Assembly: GCF_900103635.1 (NCBI RefSeq)
Contig: NZ_FMXK01000015.1
Location: forward strand, 1-64,000
Origin: Butyrivibrio sp. INlla18
Lineage (GTDB): Bacteria > Bacillota > Clostridia > Lachnospirales > Lachnospiraceae
Length of the DNA: 64,000 nt
Direction: 5' to 3'
Made by a program: the position numbers and the translations under genes. Under the pieces are notes generated by a model. The model ran no database searches, was not told where the DNA came from, and saw only the letters and a program-made list of their open reading frames with translations. How positions within the stretch are numbered: the first letter of the stretch is position 1; each line of letters starts with the position of its first letter. Below, in pieces: positions 34,864 to 45,140 of this stretch.

Positions 34864-35724
34864 ATGGCATATCTTGGAAATAGTGCACGCACCAAGGAAG
34901 TGCTTGCTAAATACAATATGAGTGCCAAGAAGAAGTTCGGACAGAACTTTTTGATAGATAATGGCGTTTTAGAAGGAATAGTAGAAGCTTCAGGAGTGAC
35001 CAAGGATACCTGCGTACTTGAGATTGGACCAGGCATTGGAACTCTTACACAGTATCTTGCTGAGTTAGCAAAAAGAGTCATTGCAGTTGAGATCGACAAG
35101 ACTCTTATGCCGGTTCTTGCAGATACACTTTCAGAATATGACAATGTCACAGTAATAAACGAAGACGTCTTGAAGGTAGATATTGAATCTATCATCAAGG
35201 AATACAATGATAACAAGCCTATTAAGGTAGTTGCTAATCTTCCGTACTACATTACTACACCTATCATCATGAAGCTCTTTGAAAGCGGAGCTCCTATTGA
35301 GAGCGTCACAGTAATGGTTCAGAAGGAAGTTGCAGATAGAATGGTCATGGGACCTGGTAACAAGGATTATGGAGCTCTTTCTCTTGCGGTAGGCTTCTAT
35401 GCTTCTGCTGAGAATGTAATGGATGTTCCGCCTAGTAGCTTCATACCACAGCCAGGAGTTGGATCAGCTGTAGTTCATCTTAAAAAGTATGAGAACAAGC
35501 CAGTACAGGCAAAGGATGAAAAATATCTTTTTGAGATCATAAGGACTGCGTTCAATCAGAGACGCAAAACCTTATCAAATTCACTTGCAAATAATCCAAA
35601 TTTGAAGGTTTCCAGAGAGCAGGTTCAAGAAGCACTAGTTAAAATGGGGATTGATGAGAAAGCGAGAGGAGAAGTGCTAGCACTTTCACAGTTTGCAGAG
35701 CTTTCCGACATTTTACAAAGATAA
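34864..35724 (+). CDS. rsmA: RsmA (KsgA), 16S rRNA dimethyladenosine transferase
   Basis: A 286-residue methyltransferase that dimethylates A1518 and A1519 of 16S rRNA during 30S maturation. KKKFGQNFLIDNGVLEGIV is the family N-terminus, EIGPGIGTLT binds S-adenosylmethionine, NLPYYITTPI is catalytic motif IV, and FNQRRKTL lies in the C-terminal domain. It directly follows tatD, probably translationally coupled. Confidence 0.97.
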   Translation: MAYLGNSARTKEVLAKYNMSAKKKFGQNFLIDNGVLEGIVEASGVTKDTCVLEIGPGIGTLTQYLAELAKRVIAVEIDKTLMPVLADTLSEYDNVTVINEDVLKVDIESIIKEYNDNKPIKVVANLPYYITTPIIMKLFESGAPIESVTVMVQKEVADRMVMGPGNKDYGALSLAVGFYASAENVMDVPPSSFIPQPGVGSAVVHLKKYENKPVQAKDEKYLFEIIRTAFNQRRKTLSNSLANNPNLKVSREQVQEALVKMGIDEKARGEVLALSQFAELSDILQR

Positions 35725-35749
35725 TGGGCTAGTGTTATACTAACACTAG
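35712..35749 (+). promoter_or_regulatory. Promoter with overlapping 9-3-9 palindrome before the TPR/AAA-like gene
   Basis: TTTACA (35712-35717), an 18-bp spacer and an extended -10 TGTTATACT (35733-35741) form a promoter. The -10 sits at the centre of a perfect inverted repeat, CTAGTGTTA (35729-35737) and TAACACTAG (35741-35749), as an operator would. A transcription-stopping hairpin for rsmA is an alternative, but the T run is weak. Confidence 0.5.
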
Positions 35750-35783
35750 ATATTGTAGTTTTAGTATCAAAGAGGTAGATATT

Positions 35784-38678
35784 TTGGATAAAGTTGAGTA
35801 CAAGATCAGAGCGGACGAGATAAAAGCTCTGGTGGGGGAAGGCAGTTTTGCCGAGGCGGTCAAGATCGCTGATACAATTGATTGGAAACGTGTTAAGAGC
35901 GTGCAGATGCTCTGTATGATAAGTGACCTATACAAGATCAACAGACGTTATGAGGAGAGTAGAGATATTCTTCTTATGGCTTATGACAGATTTCCTACAG
36001 GTAGGAAGATTGTCTATTCACTGTGTGAACTAGCTATTAAAATGGGGGAGTTCGTTCAGGCAGTAGAGTATTACAAAGAGTTTGTAAGGATCGCACCTCG
36101 TGACACAGCAAGATATATCCTTCAGTACAAGCTGTATGAAGCTCAGGAAGTTAGCCTTGAAGAGCGTATCGCAGTTTTGGAGGAGTTCAAAAAGCACGAT
36201 TATAAAGAAAAATGGGTATATGAACTTGCCTATCTGTATCATCGCGTAGGTCTTACTACTGAGTGTATTGAGACTTGTGATGAGCTTTTCTTGTGGCTTG
36301 GAGATGGAAATTATGTTATGAAGGCCCTTGAACTCAAAGCTCTTCATGAACCACTTTCTCCAGAGCAGCAGGATAGATATATCAGATACAAGCAGAACCA
36401 CGGCGGATTCATCGATAAGAGCATCATCGTAGACAAGGATGAAGTTGGAACCGATGAGCCTAGGACAGTAGAGATCAAGCAGCCTACCAAGGAGATGCCT
36501 CCTGTAACTGATGAGGTGATCCAGGAGTACAATAATGGCGCATATCAGCCACAGCAGGAGCCTGCTTATGATACTCTTCCTACTGATCAGCCTACCCGCG
36601 AGATGGATAGGATCGTTTATCCACATATCAGCGAGATAAAAGAGCCATCAGTAGACGTAAGTGATTACAACACAATGAACCTTCAGGAAGCCCTTGCAGA
36701 GAACTTGAAAGCTGTAATAGGCGACGACACAGAAGGCGACCTTAAATCATATGAGCCTGTTACAGGACAGGAGACAAGTCCTTCAAGCCCTGTACAGCCT
36801 ATCACTGCAGAGATCTTTGAGGATGATCAGGATATTCCTGAAGAGGCAGACCAGGATGACTTCGAGCAGACATCAACTGGAATGCAGGAGCTGTTCTTTG
36901 ACACACAGGCAAATGTATCAGCAGATCAGGAAGAAACTGATGAGACTGAAGAAACAGATACTGTAGAAGAGGTTGTAGCAGATGATACTGCAGAGGATCT
37001 TCCAGAAGCTGAGGAAGAGGAAGCTGAGCCAGAGCTTGGAATAGACATCAAGTATGGCGGCAACGGCCCTATCCTTGGCGAGGAAAAGAGATCCCTTCAC
37101 CAGCCAGTTTACGAAGAAAAGCCATTAGAAGACGAGGTACCTGGAGCAGTTATTCATCCAAATGCTGCATATCAGATGCCTAGCCATTTTGATAATTATC
37201 TTTCTCAGGAATACGACGGCCAGATCAGTATGGCTGTGGAACCTGAGCCAGAAGTTGAAAAGCAGATAACAGGTCAGATCAGTATTTCTGAATACATGCA
37301 GAACTGGGAAGACTTCAAAAAGAACCAGCAGGAAAAACAGCTTCAGCGCGTAAAGATGCTTGTTGCTGAGGAGACTGGAGATCTTTTTGCTGATTACGAT
37401 GAAAAGACAAAGGCTGGTCTTCAGGAGAAGCTTGAGAAGGCAATCTCAGAGGCGCTCAAGAAGGAAAGGCACGACAAGGCTTCAGGAAGAGGCGACTGGT
37501 CCAAGAATAACGAAGATGTTATTGATGAAGCAGTTGATGGAGTCATCAAGAACGAAGATATAGACACAACAGAAGTTCCAGAGACTTCAGAAGAAGAGCC
37601 AGAAGAAACCGATGTTGAAGAGACTAAGGAAGCAGTGGCTTCAACTGAGGAAGTAGCAGAAGCTTCTAGCGACGAGGCAGCAGAGTCTTCTGAGGAAGGA
37701 AAAGAATCAGAAGAGACAGCTGAAGAAAAAGAAGAGACTACAGAAGAGTCTGATGAAGAAGTTTCAGAAGATAAGGCTAAAGAAGGTTCTTCTAAGGCAG
37801 AGGAAAAGAAAGAGCCTGAAAAGAAAGAAGCTTCCGACAAGAAGGCAGACAAAAAATCCGATAGAAAGCCTGAGAAGAAACACGACAAGGGCAAGAGACA
37901 TATTGGAAATAGAGAGATCGAAGAGCGCGTAAGAACTATGACTCCAGAGGAGAAGCAGCTCTTTGGACCATATATCCACCACAAGAAGTCCAGAAGACAG
38001 ATCATCAACGCAATTGATAATCTCAGTATGGACGCATTTAGCGGAAATGCTATCGTAACCGGTGAGGAAGGCGCTGGAACAGTTAACCTTGCAAAGGGAC
38101 TTATTAAGGCTGTTCAGGCATCTGATTCAAACTTCAGCGGTAAGGTAGCTAAGATCACAGCTAATACTCTTAACAAGAAGAGCGTTGCTACAATTTTTGA
38201 TAAGCTTGCAAATGGTGCACTTATCATTCAGAGAGCAGCAGACCTTACTCCAGAGACTGTTGGAGAACTCCTTAAGATCCTTCAGGAGGAAAATAAGGGA
38301 CTTATCATCGTTATGGAAGATACCAAGGAAGATATGAACAGATTCCTTGATAAGAATCCATCACTCAAGCAGAGCTTCAATGTAAGAGTAGATATCGAGG
38401 CTCTTGATGATGATTCACTTGTTGCTTACGCAAAGCAGTACGCATTAGAGAAAGAATATGCTATAGACAACTTAGGTATCTTGGCATTACATACCAGAAT
38501 TTCAGAAAGACAGACACTAGATCATGAAGTGACTGTTTCAGAGGTCAAGGATATCATAGACGACGCTATCTACTATGCAGAGAAGCGCACATTAGCTCAC
38601 TTTGTCGATGTTATCGTCAACAAGAGATACGACGAGAACGATATGGTTATCCTCAGAGAAAAAGATTTTATGCACTGA
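35784..38678 (+). CDS. Large TPR / acidic linker / AAA-like protein
   Basis: A 964-residue cytoplasmic protein with no signal or TM. Residues 1-210 are helical repeats of TPR type ([16 protein letters not shown], then [15 protein letters not shown]). Residues ~215-690 are low-complexity and strongly acidic (Glu, Asp, Thr, Ser), turning Lys-rich at 690-705. Residues 705-964 resemble an AAA+ domain related to the CbxX/SpoVK group, but Walker A is degenerate (GEEGAGTVN, no GKT) and Walker B ([10 protein letters not shown]) lacks the DE pair. Nucleotide hydrolysis is therefore unlikely. It starts with TTG behind AAAGAGG. Function unknown; scaffold or peptide-binding roles are possible. Confidence 0.8.
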   Translation: MDKVEYKIRADEIKALVGEGSFAEAVKIADTIDWKRVKSVQMLCMISDLYKINRRYEESRDILLMAYDRFPTGRKIVYSLCELAIKMGEFVQAVEYYKEFVRIAPRDTARYILQYKLYEAQEVSLEERIAVLEEFKKHDYKEKWVYELAYLYHRVGLTTECIETCDELFLWLGDGNYVMKALELKALHEPLSPEQQDRYIRYKQNHGGFIDKSIIVDKDEVGTDEPRTVEIKQPTKEMPPVTDEVIQEYNNGAYQPQQEPAYDTLPTDQPTREMDRIVYPHISEIKEPSVDVSDYNTMNLQEALAENLKAVIGDDTEGDLKSYEPVTGQETSPSSPVQPITAEIFEDDQDIPEEADQDDFEQTSTGMQELFFDTQANVSADQEETDETEETDTVEEVVADDTAEDLPEAEEEEAEPELGIDIKYGGNGPILGEEKRSLHQPVYEEKPLEDEVPGAVIHPNAAYQMPSHFDNYLSQEYDGQISMAVEPEPEVEKQITGQISISEYMQNWEDFKKNQQEKQLQRVKMLVAEETGDLFADYDEKTKAGLQEKLEKAISEALKKERHDKASGRGDWSKNNEDVIDEAVDGVIKNEDIDTTEVPETSEEEPEETDVEETKEAVASTEEVAEASSDEAAESSEEGKESEETAEEKEETTEESDEEVSEDKAKEGSSKAEEKKEPEKKEASDKKADKKSDRKPEKKHDKGKRHIGNREIEERVRTMTPEEKQLFGPYIHHKKSRRQIINAIDNLSMDAFSGNAIVTGEEGAGTVNLAKGLIKAVQASDSNFSGKVAKITANTLNKKSVATIFDKLANGALIIQRAADLTPETVGELLKILQEENKGLIIVMEDTKEDMNRFLDKNPSLKQSFNVRVDIEALDDDSLVAYAKQYALEKEYAIDNLGILALHTRISERQTLDHEVTVSEVKDIIDDAIYYAEKRTLAHFVDVIVNKRYDENDMVILREKDFMH

Positions 38679-38709
38679 TTACAGATTATAAGCGAGGGGG
38701 CTTTGTAGT

Positions 38710-40713
38710 ATGGGGCAAAAAGTATTTATATCTGAAGCAGATGAGTACCTATTCGGACAAGGAACACATTACGAGATCTACGAAAAATTAGGAGCACACC
38801 CTTCTGAAGAGAACGGCAAAAAAGGCTATTTCTTCGCAGTATGGGCACCAAATGCTGCTGACGTTCATGTCATTGGCTCTTTTAACAACTGGGATGAGAC
38901 TGCTCACCAGCTCAAAAGAACTAAGACAGGAAATATATGGACCGGTTTTATTCCGGGGGTTGGAATAGGTCAGCTATATAAATATCTCATTACTACGCCA
39001 GAGGGTAAAAAGCTCTATAAGGCTGACCCTTATGCGAACTATGCAGAACTAAGACCTGGAAATGCATCTAGGACAACTGATCTTTCAGGCTTTAAGTGGA
39101 GTGATTCCAAGTGGTACGAGAGCATCAAGGGAAAAGAGATCACTCGTCAGCCACTTGCTATCTACGAGTGTCACATTGGTTCCTGGATGAAACATCCAGA
39201 TGGAACAGAGGATGGATTCTATACCTACAGGCAGTTTGCTGATAGGATAGTTGAGTACCTCAAGGAAATGAAGTACACACACGTTGAACTTATTGGAATC
39301 GCAGAGCATCCTTTCGATGGTTCTTGGGGCTATCAGGTTACAGGCTACTATGCTCCAACAGCAAGATATGGTGAGCCTTCTGATTTCATGTATCTTGTGA
39401 ACAAGCTTCACAAGAACAATATCGGCGTTATCCTTGATTGGGTACCAGCCCACTTTGCAACAGACGAATTTGGCCTTGCATGTTTTGATGGCCAGTGCAT
39501 ATATGAACATCCAGACCCAAGGAAGGGAGAGCATCCTGACTGGGGCACCAAGATCTTCAATCTTGAAAAGCCTGAGGTCAAGAACTTCCTCATTGCAAAT
39601 GCTCTTTTCTGGATCAGAAAATTCCATGTGGACGGACTTAGAGTAGATGCCGTGGCATCAATGCTCTATCTTGACTATGGCAAGAAGGACGGACAGTGGA
39701 TACCTAATAAATACGGTGAGAATAAGAACCTCGAAGCAATCGAGTTCTTTAAGCATTTAAATTCAGTAGTCAGAGGAACATATCCAGAAGTACTGACTAT
39801 TGCCGAAGAGTCCACAGCGTGGCCAAAGGTTACAGCGCCTCCAGAAGAGGATGGACTTGGATTTGCCTATAAGTGGAATATGGGCTGGATGCATGATTTT
39901 TGCGAGTACATGAAGCTGGATCCATATTTCAGACAGGGCGCACACTACATGATGACCTTTGCCATGAGCTACAACAGCTCAGAAAAATACATTCTGCCGC
40001 TGTCTCATGATGAAGTGGTTCATCTTAAATGCTCAATGGTTGAAAAGATGCCAGGTTATAAGGTTGATAAGTACGCAAACCTTAGAGCTGGTTATACCTA
40101 CATGTTTGGTCATTCTGGCAAAAAGCTTTTGTTCATGGGACAGGACTTTGGCCAGGAGAGAGAATGGAGCGAAAAAAGAGAGCTTGACTGGTTCCTTTTG
40201 GAGAATGAACTAAACAGAGGAATGAAGGACTACGTAGGAGAGCTCCTAAAGATCTACAGAAAATACCCTGCCCTTTATGAAGTAGATGATGACTGGGGCG
40301 GATTTGAGTGGATAAACGCCGATGACAAGGACCGTAGCACCTACAGCTTCTATCGCAGGGCAATCGATGGAAGAGATAACATTCTCTTTGTGATCAATAT
40401 GACTCCAGTTGAGAGAAAGGGCTTTATGGTTGGCGTTCCTTTTGCTGGAACATATACCAAGATCCTTGATAGCGCTGAAAAGAAATACGGCGGTTGCGGT
40501 AGTAACGTAGAGTCCAAGATAGAAGCAGCACCGGGGCTTTGTGATTACAAGGATTACAGCATTACTCTTGATCTTCCTCCTTATGGAGCAGAGGTATTTG
40601 TATTCCAAAATCCAGAACTGGAGCCTGCAAAAAAAGCACCAGCCAAGAAAGTAGTAAGGAAAACTACGACAAAGACTACCACAAAAGCTGCAAAGACAAC
40701 TAAGAAAAAATAA
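38710..40713 (+). CDS. glgB: GlgB, glycogen branching enzyme with Lys-rich tail
   Basis: A 667-residue GH13 enzyme that makes alpha-1,6 branches in glycogen. The N-terminal CBM48 domain spans ~20-130 (FAVWAPNAADVHVIGSFNNW). Catalytic residues are the Asp of LRVDAVASMLYLDYG, the Glu of IAEESTAW and the Asp of LPLSHDEVVH. The last ~27 residues are a repeat of Lys, Thr and Ala (KKAPAKKVV then TKTTTKAAKTTKKK), absent from typical GlgB. No other glycogen gene is adjacent. Start ATG 38710 follows GCGAGGGGG. Confidence 0.95.
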   Translation: MGQKVFISEADEYLFGQGTHYEIYEKLGAHPSEENGKKGYFFAVWAPNAADVHVIGSFNNWDETAHQLKRTKTGNIWTGFIPGVGIGQLYKYLITTPEGKKLYKADPYANYAELRPGNASRTTDLSGFKWSDSKWYESIKGKEITRQPLAIYECHIGSWMKHPDGTEDGFYTYRQFADRIVEYLKEMKYTHVELIGIAEHPFDGSWGYQVTGYYAPTARYGEPSDFMYLVNKLHKNNIGVILDWVPAHFATDEFGLACFDGQCIYEHPDPRKGEHPDWGTKIFNLEKPEVKNFLIANALFWIRKFHVDGLRVDAVASMLYLDYGKKDGQWIPNKYGENKNLEAIEFFKHLNSVVRGTYPEVLTIAEESTAWPKVTAPPEEDGLGFAYKWNMGWMHDFCEYMKLDPYFRQGAHYMMTFAMSYNSSEKYILPLSHDEVVHLKCSMVEKMPGYKVDKYANLRAGYTYMFGHSGKKLLFMGQDFGQEREWSEKRELDWFLLENELNRGMKDYVGELLKIYRKYPALYEVDDDWGGFEWINADDKDRSTYSFYRRAIDGRDNILFVINMTPVERKGFMVGVPFAGTYTKILDSAEKKYGGCGSNVESKIEAAPGLCDYKDYSITLDLPPYGAEVFVFQNPELEPAKKAPAKKVVRKTTTKTTTKAAKTTKKK

Positions 40714-40746
40714 GTCTTAAGAATTTATGACCATGTGCCGAAATAG

Positions 40747-40776
40747 AAGGTGACGGAATAAACCGTCACCTTTTTT
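40747..40776 (+). terminator. Terminator of glgB
   Basis: A 10-bp perfect stem (40747-40756 with 40763-40772), a 6-nt loop and a run of six T. Confidence 0.92.
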
Positions 40777-40803
40777 CGTGTAGATTTCTTTAGCGAGGCG
40801 CAG

Positions 40804-43800
40804 ATGAATATTACTTTTCAAAACATTACAGACCAGCGCGCTGAAAAGAAACCGTTCATAAACGGCATGGAAGCAGAAAATAGAACAGGTTTAAGTGCTG
40901 GAAGAACAGAAAAGACTGGTGGAAGCGCATATGCAGTACAGTTAGATTCAAGTCTTTTTAGTGACGACGCATATGCAAAAAATGCAAAGAGCATTGATGA
41001 CATCAGCAACATGGCAGAAAACACGGATGTTTTGAATAGACATAATTTTATGGCTCTTTTATCAAATACCATGTCAGGGGAGGACTATGCAAAGGCCCTT
41101 GAGGATGGATTTGATCTTAAAAATCTAAATAGTGCAGAGACAGTCACCATAGTAGACAGGATCAAGAGCGCCCTTTTGCAGGCTGGCGTTGAAGTTGTTG
41201 GCTACAATGATGACATGAGTCTTGATAAGCTTACCAAGATCTTTGGAAACAAAGGTTTTGCTTCTGCGCTCAAAAGCAGTTTTTCTGAAAATGACATTCC
41301 ATTAACAGAAGAAAACGTAACAGATGCCAAGGTTGCCTATGAGGAGGTTTCTCAGATGGAGAACCTTGACGATAGTGCGGTCAAATATCTGGTACTTAAC
41401 AATAAGTCAGCGACAATTGGCAATGTATATCTGGCTCAGCATAGTACAAATGGACAGAACGCATCTGGAAGAGGCTTCTATGCTCAGGATATGGGCGGAT
41501 ACTATGCTCAGAAGTCTGATAGCTATGATTGGGAGCAGCTTCGCCCTCAGCTTGAAAAGGTAGCGCAGGAAGCTGGGCTTTCTGCAGAGGATGACCATGT
41601 TATTGATATGGCCAAATGGACAGTGATGCAGGGCATTCCACTTACAGCTGAGAATTTAGATCGTGTACTTGAGTTAAAAGATATTTCTTTTCCTATAGAG
41701 GATGAAAAACTTGCAAGCGTTATAACATCAGCAATAGCAGATGGAAAGAGCGCAGTGGAAGGTAATCTCGTAGATCCAACGAGCAACATGAACAAGGCTA
41801 TTGAGATTGCAGATAAAACGGCAAGACTTTCAGATACGTCAGTAGACAAGGTTCTTTCACAGGGAAAAGAAGTTAATCTTAAGAATTTATTTGAAGCTGA
41901 GTATTCTTCAGTTTCTATAAACGCTGCGTACTATGATAGTGCTGCATCCCAGACAGCCCGCCTTCAGCTTGAAGAAGTAAGGCTTAAGATGACAGTAGAA
42001 GCAAATAAGCAGCTCTTAGACAGCGGCTTTTCTATAGACACAGCCCCTATGGAGCAGCTCATTGAAAGACTAAAAGGTCTTCTCGGGCAGCAGGCTGATG
42101 AGGCAGCAGGTCAGGCAGTTGATGAGCATACCCATGTTACGGGGGTTAGCTCAAAGGCAATCTTTGAGATGTCTCTTTCTAGGATCTCGATCATCAGGAC
42201 AGCTCCAGCAGATCTTGTTGGCAAGATGTCTTCTGAGTTTGAGAAGGCAACGCTTGGAAAGATAAGTGAAGAAGCAGCTAAGCTTACAATGAAGTTCAAG
42301 GCAGCAAGCCAGGGATATGAAGAGCTCATGACAGCTCCACGATCAGACCTGGGAGACAGCATCAAAAAAGCCTTTAGAAATGTCGATGATATATTAGAGG
42401 ACCTTGGCAAAGAGTTAAATGATGAGAACAGAAGAGCTGTCAGGATCCTTGGATATAACATCATGGAAATTAACGAAGAGAACTTCGAAAAGGTAAGATC
42501 TTGGGATCAGAAGCTTAAGTCCACAATAGATAGATTAAAACCAGGAGCAGTGCTTGATCTTATAAGAGAAGGCAAGAACCCTCTTGGAATGACCATAGAA
42601 GAACTTGGAAAGAGCCTTGATGAGAATCTCATGGGAGGAGACAAGGATTCTTCTAATGGAAATAGTAAATCTGATGAGAAGTACGCCAAGTTCCTTTATA
42701 AGCTTGAGAAAAAAGGCGATATAACAGAGGCAGAAAAACAGTCATTTATCGGTATCTATAGACTTTTCCATACCATCAAAGCCACTGATTATCAGGCTAT
42801 CGGATCACTGCTTAAGACAGATCAGGATATGACTTTGGAAAATCTTTTGAAGGCAACAAGAACTCAGAAGACTTCAAAAAGAGGCTTGGACTTCACTGTT
42901 GATGACGATTTCGGTGGTTTATCAGCAGGACGATCTGGAATAAAAATTGATGAACAGATAAATTCAGCCTTCAGGTTTTATAGTGCACAAGCCGATATAG
43001 TATATGAGAACCTTGAACCTGAAAAGTTAGCCAAGGCAGCACCAAAGAATGAGACTCTTTTACCAGACCTTGCAAGTGCGCTTAGTCAGGCTGAGATTGA
43101 TAAAGAGCTTGAAAGAAAGTTTAGCGATGAACAGCTAAAAGACATCAGAGAGACAGTAGCATCTAGGCTTACAGAAAGTACTCTTGATGAGATGGACTCT
43201 CTCGAAATGGAACTTACCTACAACAATCTTGAGGCCATGATCGCAAATAGGCGAGACAGAAAGAGCGGCAGTATCTGGGAAAAGACAGCTAGTTACCATG
43301 AAAAGGCTGATGAGATCCAGGATAAACTCACTTCACTTCTTGGAGAAGAAGGCTATGAAGAAGAGTATCAGAAGCAGGTACTTTCTTTGAAAGATCAGCT
43401 TTCCGAAGAAATACTTAATCCGAAAAACAGCTTCATTGATGTAAGAGCAATAAAGCTCATGCAGAAGCAGTTATCCGTTATGAGCGGAAATGCTGAAAGA
43501 GGAAGTTTTGAGATTCCAGTAGAAGTTGAAGGAACCAAGGTTTCAATGCATGTCACTTTGCGAAGTGACAGCAGTAATATCACAAGGATGGACGCAAGTA
43601 TTCAGACCTATGAGTATGGACTTATTACAGCAAGTCTTTATGAAAAAGGCGGCGTGATAAATGGAATGCTCACTACAACGAGTGCAGAGAACGCCGAAGA
43701 AACTGAATATCTTGAAGGAATCAGGCAGAAAATGTGTGATAATCTTGCGAATATGATAAAGGACATGGGTGTAGACCAGAATATGATCAGTATCCTTTAT

Positions 43801-43926
43801 CACGCACAGAGTAGACCTACAGGAGTAGGCACGGGAATTGCCAGAGCCATGGATGGCGGACAGAACAACAACACAGACACAACTACTTTGCTAAAAATGG
43901 CAAAAGCATTTATCGAAGCTCTTTAA
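40804..43926 (+). CDS. Large DUF6240-like protein upstream of flagellin
   Basis: A 1040-residue, mostly helical, soluble protein without signal peptide or TM. From memory it resembles DUF6240 proteins of Lachnospiraceae, which I cannot confirm here. The last ~150 residues (PVEVEGTKVSMHVTLRSDSS, then YEYGLITASLYEKGG, then MCDNLANMIKDMGV) follow the pattern of the FliK C-terminal domain: a beta-rich part reporting on surface then secretion, with a helix. A role as a flagellar hook-length or secretion-control protein is inference from that and from flagellin 32 nt downstream. The gene starts 27 nt after the glgB terminator with GCGAGGCG as a modest RBS. Confidence 0.75.
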   Translation: MNITFQNITDQRAEKKPFINGMEAENRTGLSAGRTEKTGGSAYAVQLDSSLFSDDAYAKNAKSIDDISNMAENTDVLNRHNFMALLSNTMSGEDYAKALEDGFDLKNLNSAETVTIVDRIKSALLQAGVEVVGYNDDMSLDKLTKIFGNKGFASALKSSFSENDIPLTEENVTDAKVAYEEVSQMENLDDSAVKYLVLNNKSATIGNVYLAQHSTNGQNASGRGFYAQDMGGYYAQKSDSYDWEQLRPQLEKVAQEAGLSAEDDHVIDMAKWTVMQGIPLTAENLDRVLELKDISFPIEDEKLASVITSAIADGKSAVEGNLVDPTSNMNKAIEIADKTARLSDTSVDKVLSQGKEVNLKNLFEAEYSSVSINAAYYDSAASQTARLQLEEVRLKMTVEANKQLLDSGFSIDTAPMEQLIERLKGLLGQQADEAAGQAVDEHTHVTGVSSKAIFEMSLSRISIIRTAPADLVGKMSSEFEKATLGKISEEAAKLTMKFKAASQGYEELMTAPRSDLGDSIKKAFRNVDDILEDLGKELNDENRRAVRILGYNIMEINEENFEKVRSWDQKLKSTIDRLKPGAVLDLIREGKNPLGMTIEELGKSLDENLMGGDKDSSNGNSKSDEKYAKFLYKLEKKGDITEAEKQSFIGIYRLFHTIKATDYQAIGSLLKTDQDMTLENLLKATRTQKTSKRGLDFTVDDDFGGLSAGRSGIKIDEQINSAFRFYSAQADIVYENLEPEKLAKAAPKNETLLPDLASALSQAEIDKELERKFSDEQLKDIRETVASRLTESTLDEMDSLEMELTYNNLEAMIANRRDRKSGSIWEKTASYHEKADEIQDKLTSLLGEEGYEEEYQKQVLSLKDQLSEEILNPKNSFIDVRAIKLMQKQLSVMSGNAERGSFEIPVEVEGTKVSMHVTLRSDSSNITRMDASIQTYEYGLITASLYEKGGVINGMLTTTSAENAEETEYLEGIRQKMCDNLANMIKDMGVDQNMISILYHAQSRPTGVGTGIARAMDGGQNNNTDTTTLLKMAKAFIEAL

Positions 43927-43958
43927 GGGCAGCAGGTACGTGCAGAAACGAGGTTGAA

Positions 43959-45122
43959 ATGAAAGTTAATTATAATGTATCAGCAATGATCGCTAACAAT
44001 GCATTACAGAAGACTGATAAAAGACTATCTGAATCACTTGAGAGGTTATCAAGTGGTCTTAAGATTGCAAACGCCAAGGATAATCCATCTGGCCTTGCAA
44101 TGTCACGTCGTATGAATTCTCAGATCGAAGGACTTGGAGTTGCTAACAACTCATCAAACGATGCTATTTCTATCGTGCAGATTGCAGACGGCACTCTGTC
44201 TGAGATTCATGCTGTCTTACAGAGAATGGGCCAGCTTGCTATTCAGGCTACTAATGGTACTCTTACAGATTCAGACAGAGAGATCATTCAGGAAGAGGTA
44301 ACACTTCTCAAAGAAGAGATTGAGAGAATGGCTAATACTACAGAGTTCAATGGACAGAGTATCCTTGACGGATCCTTTGATCTTAAGGGTTATGTAACAG
44401 ACAAGTACGGTCAGACCAATCCTAATGTTAAGCTCTGCAGCTATTCAGATTCAGTAGAGGCTGGAAAATACAGAATTGAAGGAATTGATGTTGAATTTGC
44501 AAACCTTATTGGTTCAACAGGTGTAGATAAAAAAGCTATTTTCATTGATGACGCTGTTGCAGCAAATATCAAGATCTACAAAGAAAATGGCGAGCAGTAC
44601 ATGACAAACCACATGACAGCAACTGTAGAAGAGGATGTACTGACACTTAAAGACAGCACAGGAAAGTCAATTAGCATTCAGATCGATCAGGCTTATAAGG
44701 GCGACATGTATGTTGAGCTTACTGCTCAGGGTTCAATGACCATGCAGGTTGGTGCCAACGAAGGCCAGACACTTGATATCAGAATTCCAGAAGTATCACT
44801 TAGAACACTTTCTCTTTATAACCTTGATATGGCAAATCTTCAGGGTGCAAAAGAAGCAATCGAGAGCACAAAGAATGCTATCACAACAATAAGCTCTATT
44901 CGAAGCAGACTTGGTGCTTATCAGAACAGACTTGAGCATACAGTCAGCGGACTTGATATTACTGTAGAAAACATGACAGCAGCTTACTCAAGAATCATGG
45001 ATGTTGATATGGCGGAAGAAATGACAACATATTCAACACAGCAGGTTCTCTCTCAGGCTGGAACATCAATGATGGCACAGGCTAATCAGAGACCTTCACA
45101 GATACTGCAGTTGTTACAGTAA
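43959..45122 (+). CDS. Flagellin
   Basis: A 387-residue flagellar filament protein. The N-terminal D0/D1 (NNALQKTDKRLSESLERLSSG, then NDAISIVQIADGTLSEIHAVLQRM) and C-terminal D1/D0 (SRIMDVDMAEEMTTYSTQQVL, ending SQILQLLQ) are well conserved, and the middle ~190 residues are a variable outer domain. No signal peptide, as expected for export by the flagellar type III system. It follows the DUF6240-like gene after 32 nt and precedes a FliS-like chaperone after 18 nt. The rest of the flagellar genes are outside the window. Confidence 0.96.
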   Translation: MKVNYNVSAMIANNALQKTDKRLSESLERLSSGLKIANAKDNPSGLAMSRRMNSQIEGLGVANNSSNDAISIVQIADGTLSEIHAVLQRMGQLAIQATNGTLTDSDREIIQEEVTLLKEEIERMANTTEFNGQSILDGSFDLKGYVTDKYGQTNPNVKLCSYSDSVEAGKYRIEGIDVEFANLIGSTGVDKKAIFIDDAVAANIKIYKENGEQYMTNHMTATVEEDVLTLKDSTGKSISIQIDQAYKGDMYVELTAQGSMTMQVGANEGQTLDIRIPEVSLRTLSLYNLDMANLQGAKEAIESTKNAITTISSIRSRLGAYQNRLEHTVSGLDITVENMTAAYSRIMDVDMAEEMTTYSTQQVLSQAGTSMMAQANQRPSQILQLLQ

Positions 45123-45140
45123 TAGAAAGGGAGGCGTGCT

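Noticed and set aside
37421..38008. 195-aa Ser-rich minus-strand frame inside the 964-aa gene
   Set aside because: It mirrors the Glu-rich codons of the acidic linker; no RBS or recognisable domain.
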